Origin: Ancylobacter aquaticus
Lineage (GTDB): Bacteria > Pseudomonadota > Alphaproteobacteria > Rhizobiales > Xanthobacteraceae
Length of the DNA stretch: 64,000 nt
Direction: 5' to 3'
Assembly: GCF_004339465.1 (NCBI RefSeq)
Contig: NZ_SMFY01000001.1
Location: 310,001 to 374,000, forward strand
The notes below the pieces were generated by a model. The model did no database searches. It was not told the origin of the DNA and was given only the letters and a program-made list of their open reading frames with translations. The translations under genes and the position numbers were made by a program. This document shows positions 12,758 to 21,817 of this stretch, piece after piece (the stretch's first letter is position 1; each line of letters begins with the position of its first letter).

Positions 12758-13860
12758 CAAACGGCTCCCTCGCGGCTTGCTGCTTCGCCGGGCACCAGCA
12801 CCCCGTCGGCATAGATGTGGATCTGCCGGGGATCGAGGGTGAGGCCGGCGCTGTCGCCATCGAGCGACAATTCCTCCGGCACCATGGCGGCGGCGGGATT
12901 GCCTGAAATCTCGATGCGGGCGATGCGGGCGCGCCCGATATCCTCGATGCGCGTCACCTTCACCGGCAAGCCGGTTCCGGGCGCGGCGAGCGTGGCGAAT
13001 TCCGGCCGCACGCCGAGCTCGATCCGCTCGCCCCGAGGCAAAGCGGAGTAGCCGCGATCAAGCGCGATGGCGACATCGCCCACATGCGCGGTGCGGCCCT
13101 CGACCTTTGCCGGCAGCACGTTCATGCCCGGCGAGCCGATGAAATGGCCGACGAAGGTGTGGGCCGGGCGCTCGAACAGCTCTTCCGGCGTGCCGGTCTG
13201 CACCACGGCGCCGTCGTGCATCACCACCACCGTGTCGGCGAAGGTCAGCGCCTCGGTCTGGTCGTGGGTGACATAGATCATGGTCAGGTCGAGCGCGCGA
13301 TGCAGTTCCTTCAGCGAGGAGCGCAGCTGCCATTTCAGATGCGGGTCGATGACGGTCAGCGGCTCGTCGAACAGGATGGCGGCGACATCCTCGCGCACCA
13401 GCCCGCGCCCCAGCGAGATTTTCTGCTTGGCGTCGGCGGTGAGGTTGGAGGCCTTGCGATCCAGCACCGAGGTCAGGTCGAGCCGGCTGGCAATCTCCTC
13501 GACGCGGCGGGCGATGGCCTCGCGCGGCATCCTGCGGTTCTTCAGCGGGAAGGCGAGGTTCTCGCGCACCGTCATCGTGTCGTAGACGACCGGAAACTGG
13601 AACACCTGCGCGATATTGCGCGCCTCGGTCGGCAGCCTTGTGACATCGCGGTCGTCGAACAGGATTTTTCCGCGTGTCGGCACCACGAGACCGGAGATGA
13701 TGTTCAGCAGCGTGGTCTTGCCGCAGCCGGAAGGGCCGAGCAGCGCATAGGCGCCGCCCTGCCGCCAGACATGGTTGATTTCCTTGAGCGCGTAGTCCTG
13801 CGGGCCGCGCGGATCGGGTCGGTAGGCATGGGCGAGACCGTCGAGGGTGATGCTGGCCAT
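12757..13860 (-). CDS. glpT: Glycerol ABC transporter ATPase with degenerate signature motif
   Basis: One of two nucleotide-binding subunits of the glycerol importer, 367 residues: ABC domain first, then an OB-fold regulatory domain from about residue 240. Walker A is GPSGCGKTT (42-50), Walker B is ILFDEP, and the switch histidine is present in YVTHDQTEAL. The ABC signature, normally LSGGQ, reads LTADAKQKISLGRG, so this subunit cannot supply a normal signature to its partner. The partner GlpS shows the opposite pattern (good signature, no switch histidine). Together they would form one complete and one degenerate ATP site. Confidence 0.94.
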
Positions 13861-13871
13861 GGTGCTCTCCC

Positions 13872-14984
13872 TCAGGCAGCCGCCGCGTCGCGGGCGGGCG
13901 CGATGGCCTGTCCCTCGGCGTCGAACAGCAGGATGCGGCGGGGGTCGATCAGCACCTCCACCGGCGCGCCGGGCTCCAGCCGCCGCACGCCGGGAACGAG
14001 GGCGGTGAGACGCTCCGCTCCCATGTCCATGTGCAGGAAGCTTTCCGAGCCCGTGACCTCGGTCACGGCAATGGTGGCGCCAAGCCGGATGAGGCCGTTG
14101 CCGGCGAGCGTGCGCTCGGCGGTGGCGACATCTTCCACCCCGAGATGATGGGCGCGCACGCCGATCGTGTAGACGCCGTTCGGCACCTGCGCCAGCGCCC
14201 CGCTTGCCGGCAGCACGGTGCCGTTCTCCATCAGCACCGTGTGCGCCTGCTTGGTCACGCGCAGCGCGTTGAGCGGCGGGTCGGAGAACACCCGTGCGGT
14301 CGGCAGGTTTGCGGGCCGGCGATAGACCTCGGCGGTCGGGCCGAACTGCGTCACGGCGCCTTCCAGCAGCGTGGCGGTGTGGCCGCCCAGCAGCAGGGCC
14401 TCGGTCGGCTCGGTGGTGGCGTACACGAACACCGCGCCGGTGGAGGCGAAGATGCGCGGAAGTTCTTCACGCAGCTCCTCGCGCAGCTTGTAGTCCAGAT
14501 TGGCAAGGGGCTCGTCGAGCAGGACGAGATCGGCGCGCTTCACCAGCGCGCGGGCGATGGCGGTGCGCTGCTGCTGGCCGCCCGACAGCGCCAGCGGGGT
14601 GCGCTGGAGATAGGGGTCGAGCTTCAGCAGCTTCGCCGCGGAGAGGACGCGCTCCTCGATCTCGGCCTTCCGCAGGCCGGCGACCCGCAACGGCGAGGCG
14701 ATGTTCTCGTACACCGTCAGCGAGGGGTAGTTGATGAACTGCTGATAGACCATGGCGACGCTGCGCTTCTTCACCGAAACGCCGGTGACGTCGCGCCCCT
14801 CCATCCGTACGCGCCCGGTGGTGGGGGCGTCGAGCCCCGCCATCAGCCGCATGAGGCTGGTCTTGCCGGCAAGGGTGGCACCGAGCAGCACGTTGAGGCT
14901 GCCGCGCTCCAGCCGCAGCGAAACGTCCTTGATGAAGGGCGCGCCGCGCACGCTGAGCGAGACGTGATCGAGTTCGAGCGTCAT
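13872..14984 (-). CDS. glpS: Glycerol ABC transporter ATPase lacking the switch histidine
   Basis: Second nucleotide-binding subunit of the glycerol importer, 370 residues. Walker A is GATLAGKT (35-42), the signature [14 protein letters not shown] is canonical and Walker B is LVLLDEP. Where the H-loop normally reads VTHDQTEA it reads ATTEPTEA, so the switch histidine is replaced by Thr. It complements GlpT, which keeps the histidine but has lost the signature. The ATG at 14984 overlaps the glpD stop by ATGA. Nothing suggests a pseudogene: the frame is intact and the operon overlaps are kept. Confidence 0.94.
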   Translation of the reverse strand: MTLELDHVSLSVRGAPFIKDVSLRLERGSLNVLLGATLAGKTSLMRLMAGLDAPTTGRVRMEGRDVTGVSVKKRSVAMVYQQFINYPSLTVYENIASPLRVAGLRKAEIEERVLSAAKLLKLDPYLQRTPLALSGGQQQRTAIARALVKRADLVLLDEPLANLDYKLREELREELPRIFASTGAVFVYATTEPTEALLLGGHTATLLEGAVTQFGPTAEVYRRPANLPTARVFSDPPLNALRVTKQAHTVLMENGTVLPASGALAQVPNGVYTIGVRAHHLGVEDVATAERTLAGNGLIRLGATIAVTEVTGSESFLHMDMGAERLTALVPGVRRLEPGAPVEVLIDPRRILLFDAEGQAIAPARDAAAA

Positions 14985-16531
14985 TGCGCAACTCCCCGCA
15001 GCGAGGCCGGCGATGCGCCATGAAGGGCGCTCTCGGCCATGAAGGCGTTGAGCGCGGTGATTTCGTCGGGCGAGAAGCGCAGGCCGAGCTTGGAACGCCG
15101 CCATAGTACATCCTCGGCGGTGCGGGCCCATTCCTCGCGCATCAGATAGCGCACTTCCGCCTCGGTCAGGTCGGCGCCGAAGACGCGGCCGAGATCGTGT
15201 GTGGAGCGGGTGCCGTCGAGGATACGCATGGCGCGCGTGCCATAGGCGACGACCAGGCGCCGGGCGAGATGCTCGTCGAGCCAGGGATGGGCGCGCAGGA
15301 GCTGGGCGACCACGCGCGGCTGGTCGTGCACGCCGAAATCGCCGCCCGGCAGCGGCGCGGTGCCGGTCCACGAGGTTTTGGAAGCGCCGGGCAGGAAGGG
15401 CGCCAGCTTCTGCATCGCGTGTTCGGCCAAGCGGCGATAGGTGGTGATCTTGCCGCCGAACACCGAAAGAACCGGCACGCGCCCGTCCTGGTCGTCAAGT
15501 TCGAGCACGTAATCGCGGGTGGCTTCCTGCGCCTTGGAGGCGCCGTCATCGTAAAGCGGGCGCACGCCCGAATAGGTCCAGACCACATCGCCCGGCGTCA
15601 CCGGCTGGCGGAAATACTCGCTGGCGGCGGCGCAGAGATAGGCGATCTCCTCCTCACTCGCGACCGGCGGGCTCGGCGTGCGGCCGAAATCGCGGTCGGT
15701 GGTGCCGATGAGCGTGAAGTCCTGCTCATAGGGAATGGCGAAAATGATGCGCCCGTCCGCGTTCTGGAAGATGTAGGCGCGGTCGTGCTCGTACAGCCGT
15801 GGCACGACGATGTGGCTGCCCTGCACGAGGCGGACATTGGCCGGCGAGTTGGCGCGCAGCACATGGGCCAGCACCTCGTGCACCCAGGGGCCGGCGGCGT
15901 TCACCAGCACCCGCGCATTGACGACGCGGCGCGTCCCGTCCTCTTCAAATTCAACGCGCCAGAACTCCGCCTCGCGGCTCGCCGAAATCACGCGGGTGCC
16001 GCGACGAATGTCGGCACCGCGCTCGGCGGCGTCGAGCGCGTTCAGCACGACAAGGCGGCTGTCCTCGACCCAGCAGTCGGAATATTCGAACGCGCGGCGG
16101 TAGCCCTCGCGCAGCGGCCGGCCGGCGGGGTCGCGCGTCAGGTCCAGGGTGCGGGTGGCGGGCAGGAGCTTTCGCCCGCCGAGATGGTCATAGAGGAACA
16201 GGCCGAGGCGCAGCAGCCAGGCGGGGCGCAGGCCCGCATGGTGCGGCAGCACGAAGCGCAGCGGGCGGATGATGTGCGGGGCGATGGCCCACAGCACTTC
16301 GCGCTCGGCGAGGGCCTCATGCACGAGGCGAAACTCGTATTGTTCGAGATAGCGCAGGCCGCCATGGATCAGCTTGGTCGAGGCGGAGGAGGTGGCGCCG
16401 GCGAAATCGCCCTGTTCCAGCAGCACGACCGACACGCCCCTGCCGGCGGCGTCACGCGCGATGCCGCAGCCATTCACGCCCCCGCCTATGATCGCAAGGT
16501 CGTAAATCTCGTCGAGAATCCGAGCGTTCAA
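14981..16531 (-). CDS. glpD: Glycerol-3-phosphate dehydrogenase (respiratory, FAD)
   Basis: Membrane-associated flavoprotein that oxidises glycerol-3-phosphate to dihydroxyacetone phosphate and feeds electrons to the quinone pool. The FAD dinucleotide fold is DLAIIGGGVNGCGIARDAAG; TSSASTKLIHGGLRYLE and FGGKITTYRRLAEH are GlpD signatures. The best start is the TTG at 16531 (516 residues), which has GGGAG six bases upstream; a GTG at 16549 would cover that ribosome site. It heads the operon that also carries the glycerol importer. The upstream region holds TTCG-type inverted repeats that look like DeoR-family (GlpR-like) operators. Confidence 0.95.
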   Translation of the reverse strand: MNARILDEIYDLAIIGGGVNGCGIARDAAGRGVSVVLLEQGDFAGATSSASTKLIHGGLRYLEQYEFRLVHEALAEREVLWAIAPHIIRPLRFVLPHHAGLRPAWLLRLGLFLYDHLGGRKLLPATRTLDLTRDPAGRPLREGYRRAFEYSDCWVEDSRLVVLNALDAAERGADIRRGTRVISASREAEFWRVEFEEDGTRRVVNARVLVNAAGPWVHEVLAHVLRANSPANVRLVQGSHIVVPRLYEHDRAYIFQNADGRIIFAIPYEQDFTLIGTTDRDFGRTPSPPVASEEEIAYLCAAASEYFRQPVTPGDVVWTYSGVRPLYDDGASKAQEATRDYVLELDDQDGRVPVLSVFGGKITTYRRLAEHAMQKLAPFLPGASKTSWTGTAPLPGGDFGVHDQPRVVAQLLRAHPWLDEHLARRLVVAYGTRAMRILDGTRSTHDLGRVFGADLTEAEVRYLMREEWARTAEDVLWRRSKLGLRFSPDEITALNAFMAESALHGASPASLRGVAQ

Positions 16532-16581
16532 GCGTCTCTCCCGCAGCACTCGTTTACGTCAGGAGTGCTTTCGTTTTTATC

Positions 16582-16602
16582 TTCGTATCGACGCTATACG
16601 AA
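16582..16602. promoter_or_regulatory. Inverted repeat, candidate GlpR-like operator 1
   Basis: Perfect 7-base arms TTCGTAT (16582-16588) and ATACGAA (16596-16602) separated by seven bases, about 50 bases upstream of the glpD start. The TTCG core is also the core of the known E. coli GlpR operator, a DeoR-family site. A further TTTCGTTTTT lies at 16569-16578. No DeoR-family gene is in the window, so the regulator would be encoded elsewhere. Confidence 0.55.
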
Positions 16603-16637
16603 ACCATATGGGCTCGCAATAGCGCAAAAAGCGAAAG

Positions 16638-16653
16638 AAACGAACCTTCGTTT
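16638..16653. promoter_or_regulatory. Inverted repeat AAACGAACCTTCGTTT, candidate GlpR-like operator 2
   Basis: Perfect 7-base arms AAACGAA and TTCGTTT around a CC spacer, about 107 bases upstream of glpD. It shares the TTCG half-site with operator 1, centred 53 to 54 bases away, about five helical turns. The adjoining GCGAAAGAAACG adds a partial direct repeat. The spacing and shared core suggest cooperative binding of one repressor. Confidence 0.6.
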
Positions 16654-16850
16654 AGGTGCAATGCAGCAATTGTGGCCGCTTTCTGGCATGCCAGAGCGCG
16701 TGTCTGCGTCGCAGCTTGGCCGCTCGTCCCCGGCCCGATGCGGCACGCTCGCCAGGGCTCCCGGCGGAACGGCGGGGATTCGCCGGTCCGGTGGTGGGCC
16801 GGAGCTTTCGCTGCGGTCAGCGCACGCGCTGCCGACGGTCCCCCCGCACC

Positions 16851-16874
16851 GTTGCAGTGCAGCAACGAATTGCT
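16851..16874. promoter_or_regulatory. Overlapping inverted repeats before the second importer operon
   Basis: Two overlapping palindromes: GTTGC(16851-16855)/GCAAC(16862-16866) and AGCAA(16861-16865)/TTGCT(16870-16874). They lie 120 to 140 bases upstream of the binding-protein gene and just before an AT-rich tract. This is a candidate operator for the plus-strand operon; the regulator is unknown. Confidence 0.35.
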
Positions 16875-16993
16875 CTTGTCATGTTGAGCAAATTGGACAT
16901 AACTAAACATAATGCTAAATCGAACCGGCGCGGGTCGTGCCGGCGTGAGGCTATCGAGAGGGCAAAAAGCCCTTCGTTCTCTGGGAGGAGAGC

Positions 16994-18316
16994 ATGCTGA
17001 AGAAGTGGATACCCCTTCTCGGGGCGACGGCCGTCTGTGCGTTGATGTCGACACCGCAGGCCGCGAAGGCCGAGCAGCTCACGCTGTGCTGGGCGGCCTG
17101 GGACCCGGCCAATGCGCTGGTCGAACTCTCCAAGGATTTCACCACCAAGACCGGCATCGACATGAAGTTCGAGTTCGTCCCGTGGACGAGCTATGCCGAC
17201 CGCTTCCTCAATGAGCTCAACTCGCGCGGCAAGCTGTGCGACCTCATCATCGGCGACAGCCAGTGGGTCGGCGGCGCGGCCGAGAACGGCCATTATGTGA
17301 AGCTGAACGACTTCTTCGCGAAGGAAGGCATCTCGATGGATGACTTCGTTCCCGCGACAGTCGTCGGCTATTCCGAATGGCCGAAGAACACGCCGAACTA
17401 CTGGGCCCTGCCGGCGATGGGCGACGTGGTCGGCTGGACCTACCGCAAGGACTGGTTCGAGCGCCCGGAAATCCAGAAGGAGTTCAAGGCCAAGTATGGC
17501 TGGGACCTCGCCGCCCCGAAGACCTATGACCAGCTCAAGCAGATCGCCGAATTCTTCCAGAAGCGGCAGATCGACGGCAAGACCGTCTATGGCGCCTCGA
17601 TCTACACCGAGCGCGGCTCGGAAGGCATCACCATGGGCGTGACAAACGTCCTCTATGACTGGGGCTTCATGTATGAAAACCCCAAGAAGCCCTATGACAT
17701 GCAGGGCTATGTGAACTCGGCGGACGCGGTGAAGGGCCTCGAATTCTACAAGTCCCTGTATGATTGCTGCACCCCGCCGGGCGCCTCCAATGTTTACATG
17801 GTCGAGGCCGCCGACGCCTTCAAATCCGGCCAGGTGGCGATGCAGATGAACTTCGCCTTCACCTGGCCCGGCCTCTACAAGGACGAGAAGGTCGGCGGCG
17901 ACCGCATCGGGTTCTTCCCCAACCCGGCGGAGAAGTTCCATTTCGCCCAGCTCGGCGGGCAGGGCATCTCGGTCGTGTCCTATTCCGACAAGCGCGACGC
18001 CGCGCTGCAATACATCAAGTGGTTCGCCCAGCCGGACGTGCAGGCCAAATGGTGGCAGCTCGGCGGCTATTCCTGCCTGAAGGCGGTGGTCGACGCGCCC
18101 GGCTTCAAGGCCAGCCAGCCCTATGCCCCGGCCTTCCTGGAATCCATGGCGATCGTGAAGGATTTCTGGGCCGAGCCCTCCTATGCCGAGCTGCTGCAGG
18201 CGATGCAGAAGCGGGTGCATGACTATGTCGTCGCCGGCAAGGGCACGGCGAAGGAAGCGCTCGACGGCCTGGAGAAGGACTGGACCGAGATCTTCAAGGA
18301 AGACGGCAAGATCTGA
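16994..18316 (+). CDS. CUT1-type sugar/polyol ABC transporter substrate-binding protein
   Basis: Periplasmic binding protein of 440 residues with a signal peptide (KKWIPLLGATAVCALMS, cleavage probably after AKA). It is an extracellular solute-binding protein of the CUT1 type; Trp-rich stretches such as LCWAAWDPANA and LPAMGDVVGWTYRKDWF fit a polyol or sugar pocket. The ATG at 16994 follows GGGAGGAGAGC. It heads an importer with two permeases, a small membrane protein and two ATPases, the same architecture as the glp system, and is followed by dihydroxyacetone kinase genes. The substrate is likely a C3-C5 polyol or ketose; this is inference from the neighbours. Confidence 0.88.
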   Translation: MLKKWIPLLGATAVCALMSTPQAAKAEQLTLCWAAWDPANALVELSKDFTTKTGIDMKFEFVPWTSYADRFLNELNSRGKLCDLIIGDSQWVGGAAENGHYVKLNDFFAKEGISMDDFVPATVVGYSEWPKNTPNYWALPAMGDVVGWTYRKDWFERPEIQKEFKAKYGWDLAAPKTYDQLKQIAEFFQKRQIDGKTVYGASIYTERGSEGITMGVTNVLYDWGFMYENPKKPYDMQGYVNSADAVKGLEFYKSLYDCCTPPGASNVYMVEAADAFKSGQVAMQMNFAFTWPGLYKDEKVGGDRIGFFPNPAEKFHFAQLGGQGISVVSYSDKRDAALQYIKWFAQPDVQAKWWQLGGYSCLKAVVDAPGFKASQPYAPAFLESMAIVKDFWAEPSYAELLQAMQKRVHDYVVAGKGTAKEALDGLEKDWTEIFKEDGKI

Positions 18317-18339
18317 CGTCTTTGTTGTCCTTATCCCCT

Positions 18340-18450
18340 CCCCTAGGGGGAGAGCTGGCCCGCGAAGCGGGTCGGTGAGGGGGGACGCGCCTGCGAAGCG
18401 TCGAAGACCCCTCACCCAACCCTCTCCCCGTCAGGGAGAGGGAGAAGGCT
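18340..18450. repeat. Intergenic hairpin repeat after the binding-protein gene
   Basis: A non-coding stretch with GC-rich inverted repeats: TCCCCTCCCCTAGGGGGAGAG and, at 18421-18441, CTCTCCC and GGGAGAG around a short loop. The CCCTCACCC...CCTCTCCC type is common between genes in Hyphomicrobiales, and a related element lies at 59201. It probably keeps the binding-protein mRNA more stable than the rest of the operon. Confidence 0.55.
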
Positions 18451-18533
18451 CCGCTTCCTCCCGACGGCGACCCGGTCGCATCAACGACCTGACCGGGTCG
18501 CCCCTTTTTCAGCCGACGCCAGCGAGTGCGCGC

Positions 18534-19502
18534 GTGACAACATCCCCCAACTCCTATGCCGACAAGGCCGCCGAGGTGGCTGCGCGGGCGACGCCGGAAC
18601 GCCTCGTGGTGAGGGTGAGGGCGCTTTCGGACCGGGCCATCGCCTGGCTGTTCATCGCCCCCACCATCGTCCTGCTGCTGGCGATCAACATCTTCCCGCT
18701 GTTCTGGGCGATCTACCTGTCCTTCACCAATTTCCGCGCCAACCGGCCCAATGCCGAGGTCAAGCATGTCGGGCTGGATAATTACACGCGGGTGCTCAAC
18801 GACCCCGACATCTGGGTGTCGATGCAGACCACCGCGCATTTCGTTTTCTGGACCATCCTGCTGCAGACGCTGATCGGCTTCGCGCTGGCCTATCTCATCG
18901 ACCGCAAGTTTCGCGGCCATGCCTTCTGGACGACGCTGATCCTCATTCCGATGATGCTGTCGCCGGCGGTGGTCGGCAATTTCTGGCGCTTCCTCTACGA
19001 GCCGCAGATCGGCCTGTTCGCCTATGCGGTCTCGTTCCTCACCGGCATCCCGACCTCCGAGATCCAGATGCTCGGCAGCGTGAACCTGGCGCCTTGGGCG
19101 ATCATCATCGTCGATACCTGGATGTGGACGCCCTATGTGATGCTGATCTGCCTCGCCGGGCTGCGTTCCATCCCCGATTACATCTACGAGGCGGCCGAGG
19201 TCGACCGTGCCTCGAACTGGCGGCAGTTCTGGTCGATCACCGTGCCGATGGCGCTGCCCTTCATCATGCTGGCGGTGCTGTTTCGCGGCATCGAGAACTT
19301 CAAGATGTTCGACATGGTGAACCTGCTCACCGGCGGCGGGCCCGGCTCGACCACCGAGGTCGCCTCCATCACGCTCAAGCGCGACGCCTTCGAGGCGTGG
19401 GCGACGGGGCGGTCCTCGGCTTTCGCCATCGTGCTGTTCGTCGCGGTGTTCGGCCTCGCCAACATCTACGTCAAGGCGCTCAACAGGGTGAAGCAGCGAT
19501 GA
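18534..19502 (+). CDS. ABC transporter permease (MalF-type) of the second importer
   Basis: Inner-membrane permease of about 322 residues with six membrane helices, the first being AIAWLFIAPTIVLLLAINIF. The coupling motif is SIPDYIYEAAEVDRASNWR. No strong ribosome site marks the start; the GTG at 18534 is the most upstream plausible in-frame start after the hairpin repeat, and a GTG at 18609 is possible. It overlaps the next permease gene by ATGA. It should form a heterodimeric channel with that permease. Confidence 0.87.
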   Translation: MTTSPNSYADKAAEVAARATPERLVVRVRALSDRAIAWLFIAPTIVLLLAINIFPLFWAIYLSFTNFRANRPNAEVKHVGLDNYTRVLNDPDIWVSMQTTAHFVFWTILLQTLIGFALAYLIDRKFRGHAFWTTLILIPMMLSPAVVGNFWRFLYEPQIGLFAYAVSFLTGIPTSEIQMLGSVNLAPWAIIIVDTWMWTPYVMLICLAGLRSIPDYIYEAAEVDRASNWRQFWSITVPMALPFIMLAVLFRGIENFKMFDMVNLLTGGGPGSTTEVASITLKRDAFEAWATGRSSAFAIVLFVAVFGLANIYVKALNRVKQR

Positions 19503-20482
19503 GCTCCGCCAAAGCACCGTCCGCCAAAACAACCTCGGTCAACGCCGCCCATTCGGTCGTCGAGCCCAGCTCGCGCTCCAAGCGCATCGCCGCGACGCTG
19601 GTGATCGTCTACGCCGTCGTCACCATGGTCCCGCTGGTGTGGATCTTCCTCACCTCGATCAAGTCGCCGCCGGACTCGATCTCCTATCCCCCGAAAATCC
19701 TCTTCACCCCCTCGATCGAGGGCTATTGCAACCTGTTCACCACCCGCACGCGGCAGACGGCGGAATACATCGCCTCGCTGCCGGAACCGGACGGCGTGTG
19801 CGATGCCGTCACACGGCAGCGCAACATGGTGATCGCCGGATCGTCCAACTTCCTGCCGCGCTTCGCCAATTCGCTGATCATCGCCTTCGGCTCGACCTTC
19901 CTCGCCGTGGGGCTGGGCACGCTGGCGGCCTATGGATTCTCGCGCTTCAAGGTGCCGCTGGCCGATGATCTGCTGTTCTTCATCCTCTCCACCCGGATGA
20001 TGCCGCCCATCGCCGTCGCCATCCCGATCTACCTGATGTACCGGCAGCTCGGCCTGTCGGACACCGCGCTCGGCATGATGCTGCTCTACACGGCGGTGAA
20101 CGTTTCGCTCGCCGTCTGGCTGCTCAAGGGCTTCATCGACGAGATCCCGCGCGAATATGAGGAGGCGGCGATGATCGACGGCTATTCGCGCCTTCAGGCG
20201 TTCCGCAAGGTGGTGCTGCCGCAGGCGACCACCGGCATCGCGGCCACCGCCATCTTCTGCCTGATCTTCGCCTGGAACGAATATGCCTTCGCCTCGCTGC
20301 TCACCTCCGGCAGCGCCCAGACCGCGCCGCCCTTCATCCCCACCATCATCGGCGAGGGCGGGCAGGACTGGCCGGCGGTGGCGGCGGGCACGACGATCTT
20401 CCTCGTGCCGATCCTTGTCTTCACCATCCTGCTGCGCAAGCAGCTCCTGCGTGGGATCACCTTCGGGGCGGTGCGCAAATGA
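19499..20482 (+). CDS. ABC transporter permease (MalG-type) of the second importer
   Basis: Inner-membrane permease, 327 residues, with the coupling motif EIPREYEEAAMIDGYSRLQA. Between the first and second helices there is a periplasmic stretch of about 75 residues containing two cysteines (SIEGYCNLF and EPDGVCDAV), longer than usual for MalG-type subunits; the cysteines could form a disulfide. Both ends are coupled by ATGA overlaps to the flanking genes. Confidence 0.88.
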   Translation: MSSAKAPSAKTTSVNAAHSVVEPSSRSKRIAATLVIVYAVVTMVPLVWIFLTSIKSPPDSISYPPKILFTPSIEGYCNLFTTRTRQTAEYIASLPEPDGVCDAVTRQRNMVIAGSSNFLPRFANSLIIAFGSTFLAVGLGTLAAYGFSRFKVPLADDLLFFILSTRMMPPIAVAIPIYLMYRQLGLSDTALGMMLLYTAVNVSLAVWLLKGFIDEIPREYEEAAMIDGYSRLQAFRKVVLPQATTGIAATAIFCLIFAWNEYAFASLLTSGSAQTAPPFIPTIIGEGGQDWPAVAAGTTIFLVPILVFTILLRKQLLRGITFGAVRK

Positions 20483-20700
20483 CGGACCAAAGTCTTACCC
20501 CGCACAGCCTCACCCCCGCCAAGCCCCGCCGCCCCTTCTTCCTGCGGCGCGGGCCGATGGAGGCGGTCGCCGTCACGGTGATCGCGCTCGGCTTCCTCAT
20601 GCTGTTCCAGCCCTTCTTGCTGGTCCTCTACACCTATTCCCTCGTCACCCTTCTCGCCGGCACGTTCATGTTCATGATCGTGTCCAAATTCCCGGAGTAG
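20479..20700 (+). CDS. Small two-helix membrane protein of the second importer
   Basis: A 73-residue protein with two hydrophobic segments (AVAVTVIALGFLMLFQPFLL and SLVTLLAGTFMFMIVSKF) after a basic, proline-rich N terminus. I do not recognise a family by sequence. Its place, between the permease and ATPase genes with an ATGA overlap, mirrors GlpU in the glycerol importer, so it is probably an accessory subunit of this transporter. It is only four bases from the next gene. Confidence 0.78.
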   Translation: MTDQSLTPHSLTPAKPRRPFFLRRGPMEAVAVTVIALGFLMLFQPFLLVLYTYSLVTLLAGTFMFMIVSKFPE

Positions 20701-20704
20701 GCGC

Positions 20705-21817
20705 ATGGCCGAGATCAGGGTCGAGCATCTGCGCAAGGCGTTCGGCGAGTTCGTCGCCGTGCAGGATTCCACCTTCACCGTCGAGGACGGCGAGTTTCTC
20801 GCCTTGCTCGGCCCCTCCGGCTGCGGCAAGACCACGACGCTGCGCATGATCGCCGGGCTGGAACTGCCGACGGGCGGCACCATCCGCCTCGCCGGCGAGG
20901 ACGTGACCTACAGGCGGGCGAGCGAGCGCGACATTGCCTTCGTGTTCCAGCTCTTCGCGCTCTACCCGCACATGAATGTGCGCAAGAACATCGGCTTCCC
21001 GCTGCTCGCCCAGGGCGTGCCGAAGGCGCAGATCAAGGCGCGGGTGGAGGAAACCGCGCGCCTGCTCCAGATCGACCACATCCTCGATCATCCGGTGTCG
21101 GGCCTCGCCGGCGGCGACCGCCAGCGGGTGGCGCTCGGCCGCGCGATCGTGCGCCGGCCGATGTGCTTCCTGATGGACGAGCCGCTCGGCACGCTCGACG
21201 CCGAGTTCCGCGAGGTGATGGTGCGCGAGCTGCGCGAACTGCACAACCGCATCCATGCCACCACGGTCTATGTCACCCACGACCAGATCGAGGCCATGGC
21301 GATGGCCGACAAGATCGCGGTGATGAACCATGGCGTCATCGAGCAGTTCGGCACGCCGCAGGAAATCTATGACCGCCCCGCCTCCATCTATGTCGCCGAC
21401 TTCATCGGCTCGCCGCCCATGAACTTCATCCGCTTCAAGGCGGGGCTGCCCAAGGGCGCACGCGTGGCGCGCATCGGCGCGGCGGAGGTGGAGATGCCGG
21501 AACTGCGCAGGGATGTCGCGCCCGGCGAACTGGCGCTCGGCGTGCGGCCCGAGCATGTGCGTTTCTCCGACGCCTCGCCGCTGCGCGGCGCGGTCTATGG
21601 CAGCGAATATCTCGGCACCAACCAGATCGTGACCGTGGAAATCGAGGGCGGGCTGGTGCGCGCGCGGCTCCCGGCCGAGCAGAGTTTCAGCATCGGCGAG
21701 CCGGTCGGCCTCACCTTCAAGAGCGAGCGGCTGTCGCTGTTCGACGCCGGCTCCGGCCGGGTGATCCCGTCCGTCCTTCACGAGGGTGCGCTGCGCCAGG
21801 AGGCCCGCCATGGCTGA
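20705..21817 (+). CDS. ABC transporter ATPase 1 of the second importer
   Basis: Nucleotide-binding subunit of 370 residues: ABC domain, then a C-terminal OB-fold (MalK/UgpC-type TOBE) domain. Walker A is GPSGCGKTT, Walker B is CFLMDEP, and the switch histidine is present (YVTHDQIEAM). The signature reads LAGGDRQRVALGRA, that is LAGGD instead of LSGGQ, a mild departure. The partner ATPase has LSGGE. Two different ATPase genes in one CUT1 importer is the same arrangement as glpS/glpT. It begins 4 bases after the small membrane protein gene. Confidence 0.9.
   Translation: MAEIRVEHLRKAFGEFVAVQDSTFTVEDGEFLALLGPSGCGKTTTLRMIAGLELPTGGTIRLAGEDVTYRRASERDIAFVFQLFALYPHMNVRKNIGFPLLAQGVPKAQIKARVEETARLLQIDHILDHPVSGLAGGDRQRVALGRAIVRRPMCFLMDEPLGTLDAEFREVMVRELRELHNRIHATTVYVTHDQIEAMAMADKIAVMNHGVIEQFGTPQEIYDRPASIYVADFIGSPPMNFIRFKAGLPKGARVARIGAAEVEMPELRRDVAPGELALGVRPEHVRFSDASPLRGAVYGSEYLGTNQIVTVEIEGGLVRARLPAEQSFSIGEPVGLTFKSERLSLFDAGSGRVIPSVLHEGALRQEARHG

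Larger units (their letters stand above)
16550..16993. promoter_or_regulatory. Divergent control region between glpD and the second importer operon
   Basis: This 444-bp stretch holds no gene. It must carry the promoters of both the minus-strand glp operon and the plus-strand importer/dihydroxyacetone operon. The glpD side is AT-richer and carries the TTCG inverted repeats listed separately. The other end, 16851-16920, has GTTGC/GCAAC and AGCAA/TTGCT inverted repeats and an AT-rich tract with AACTAAACATAATGC, which may be the promoter of the plus-strand operon. The middle part (16675-16850) is GC-rich with no clear signal. Confidence 0.7.

Noticed and set aside
13872-14984. GlpS as a decaying pseudogene because of its altered H-loop
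   Set aside because: The frame is intact, other motifs are canonical, start and stop overlaps are kept and the partner GlpT has the complementary change.
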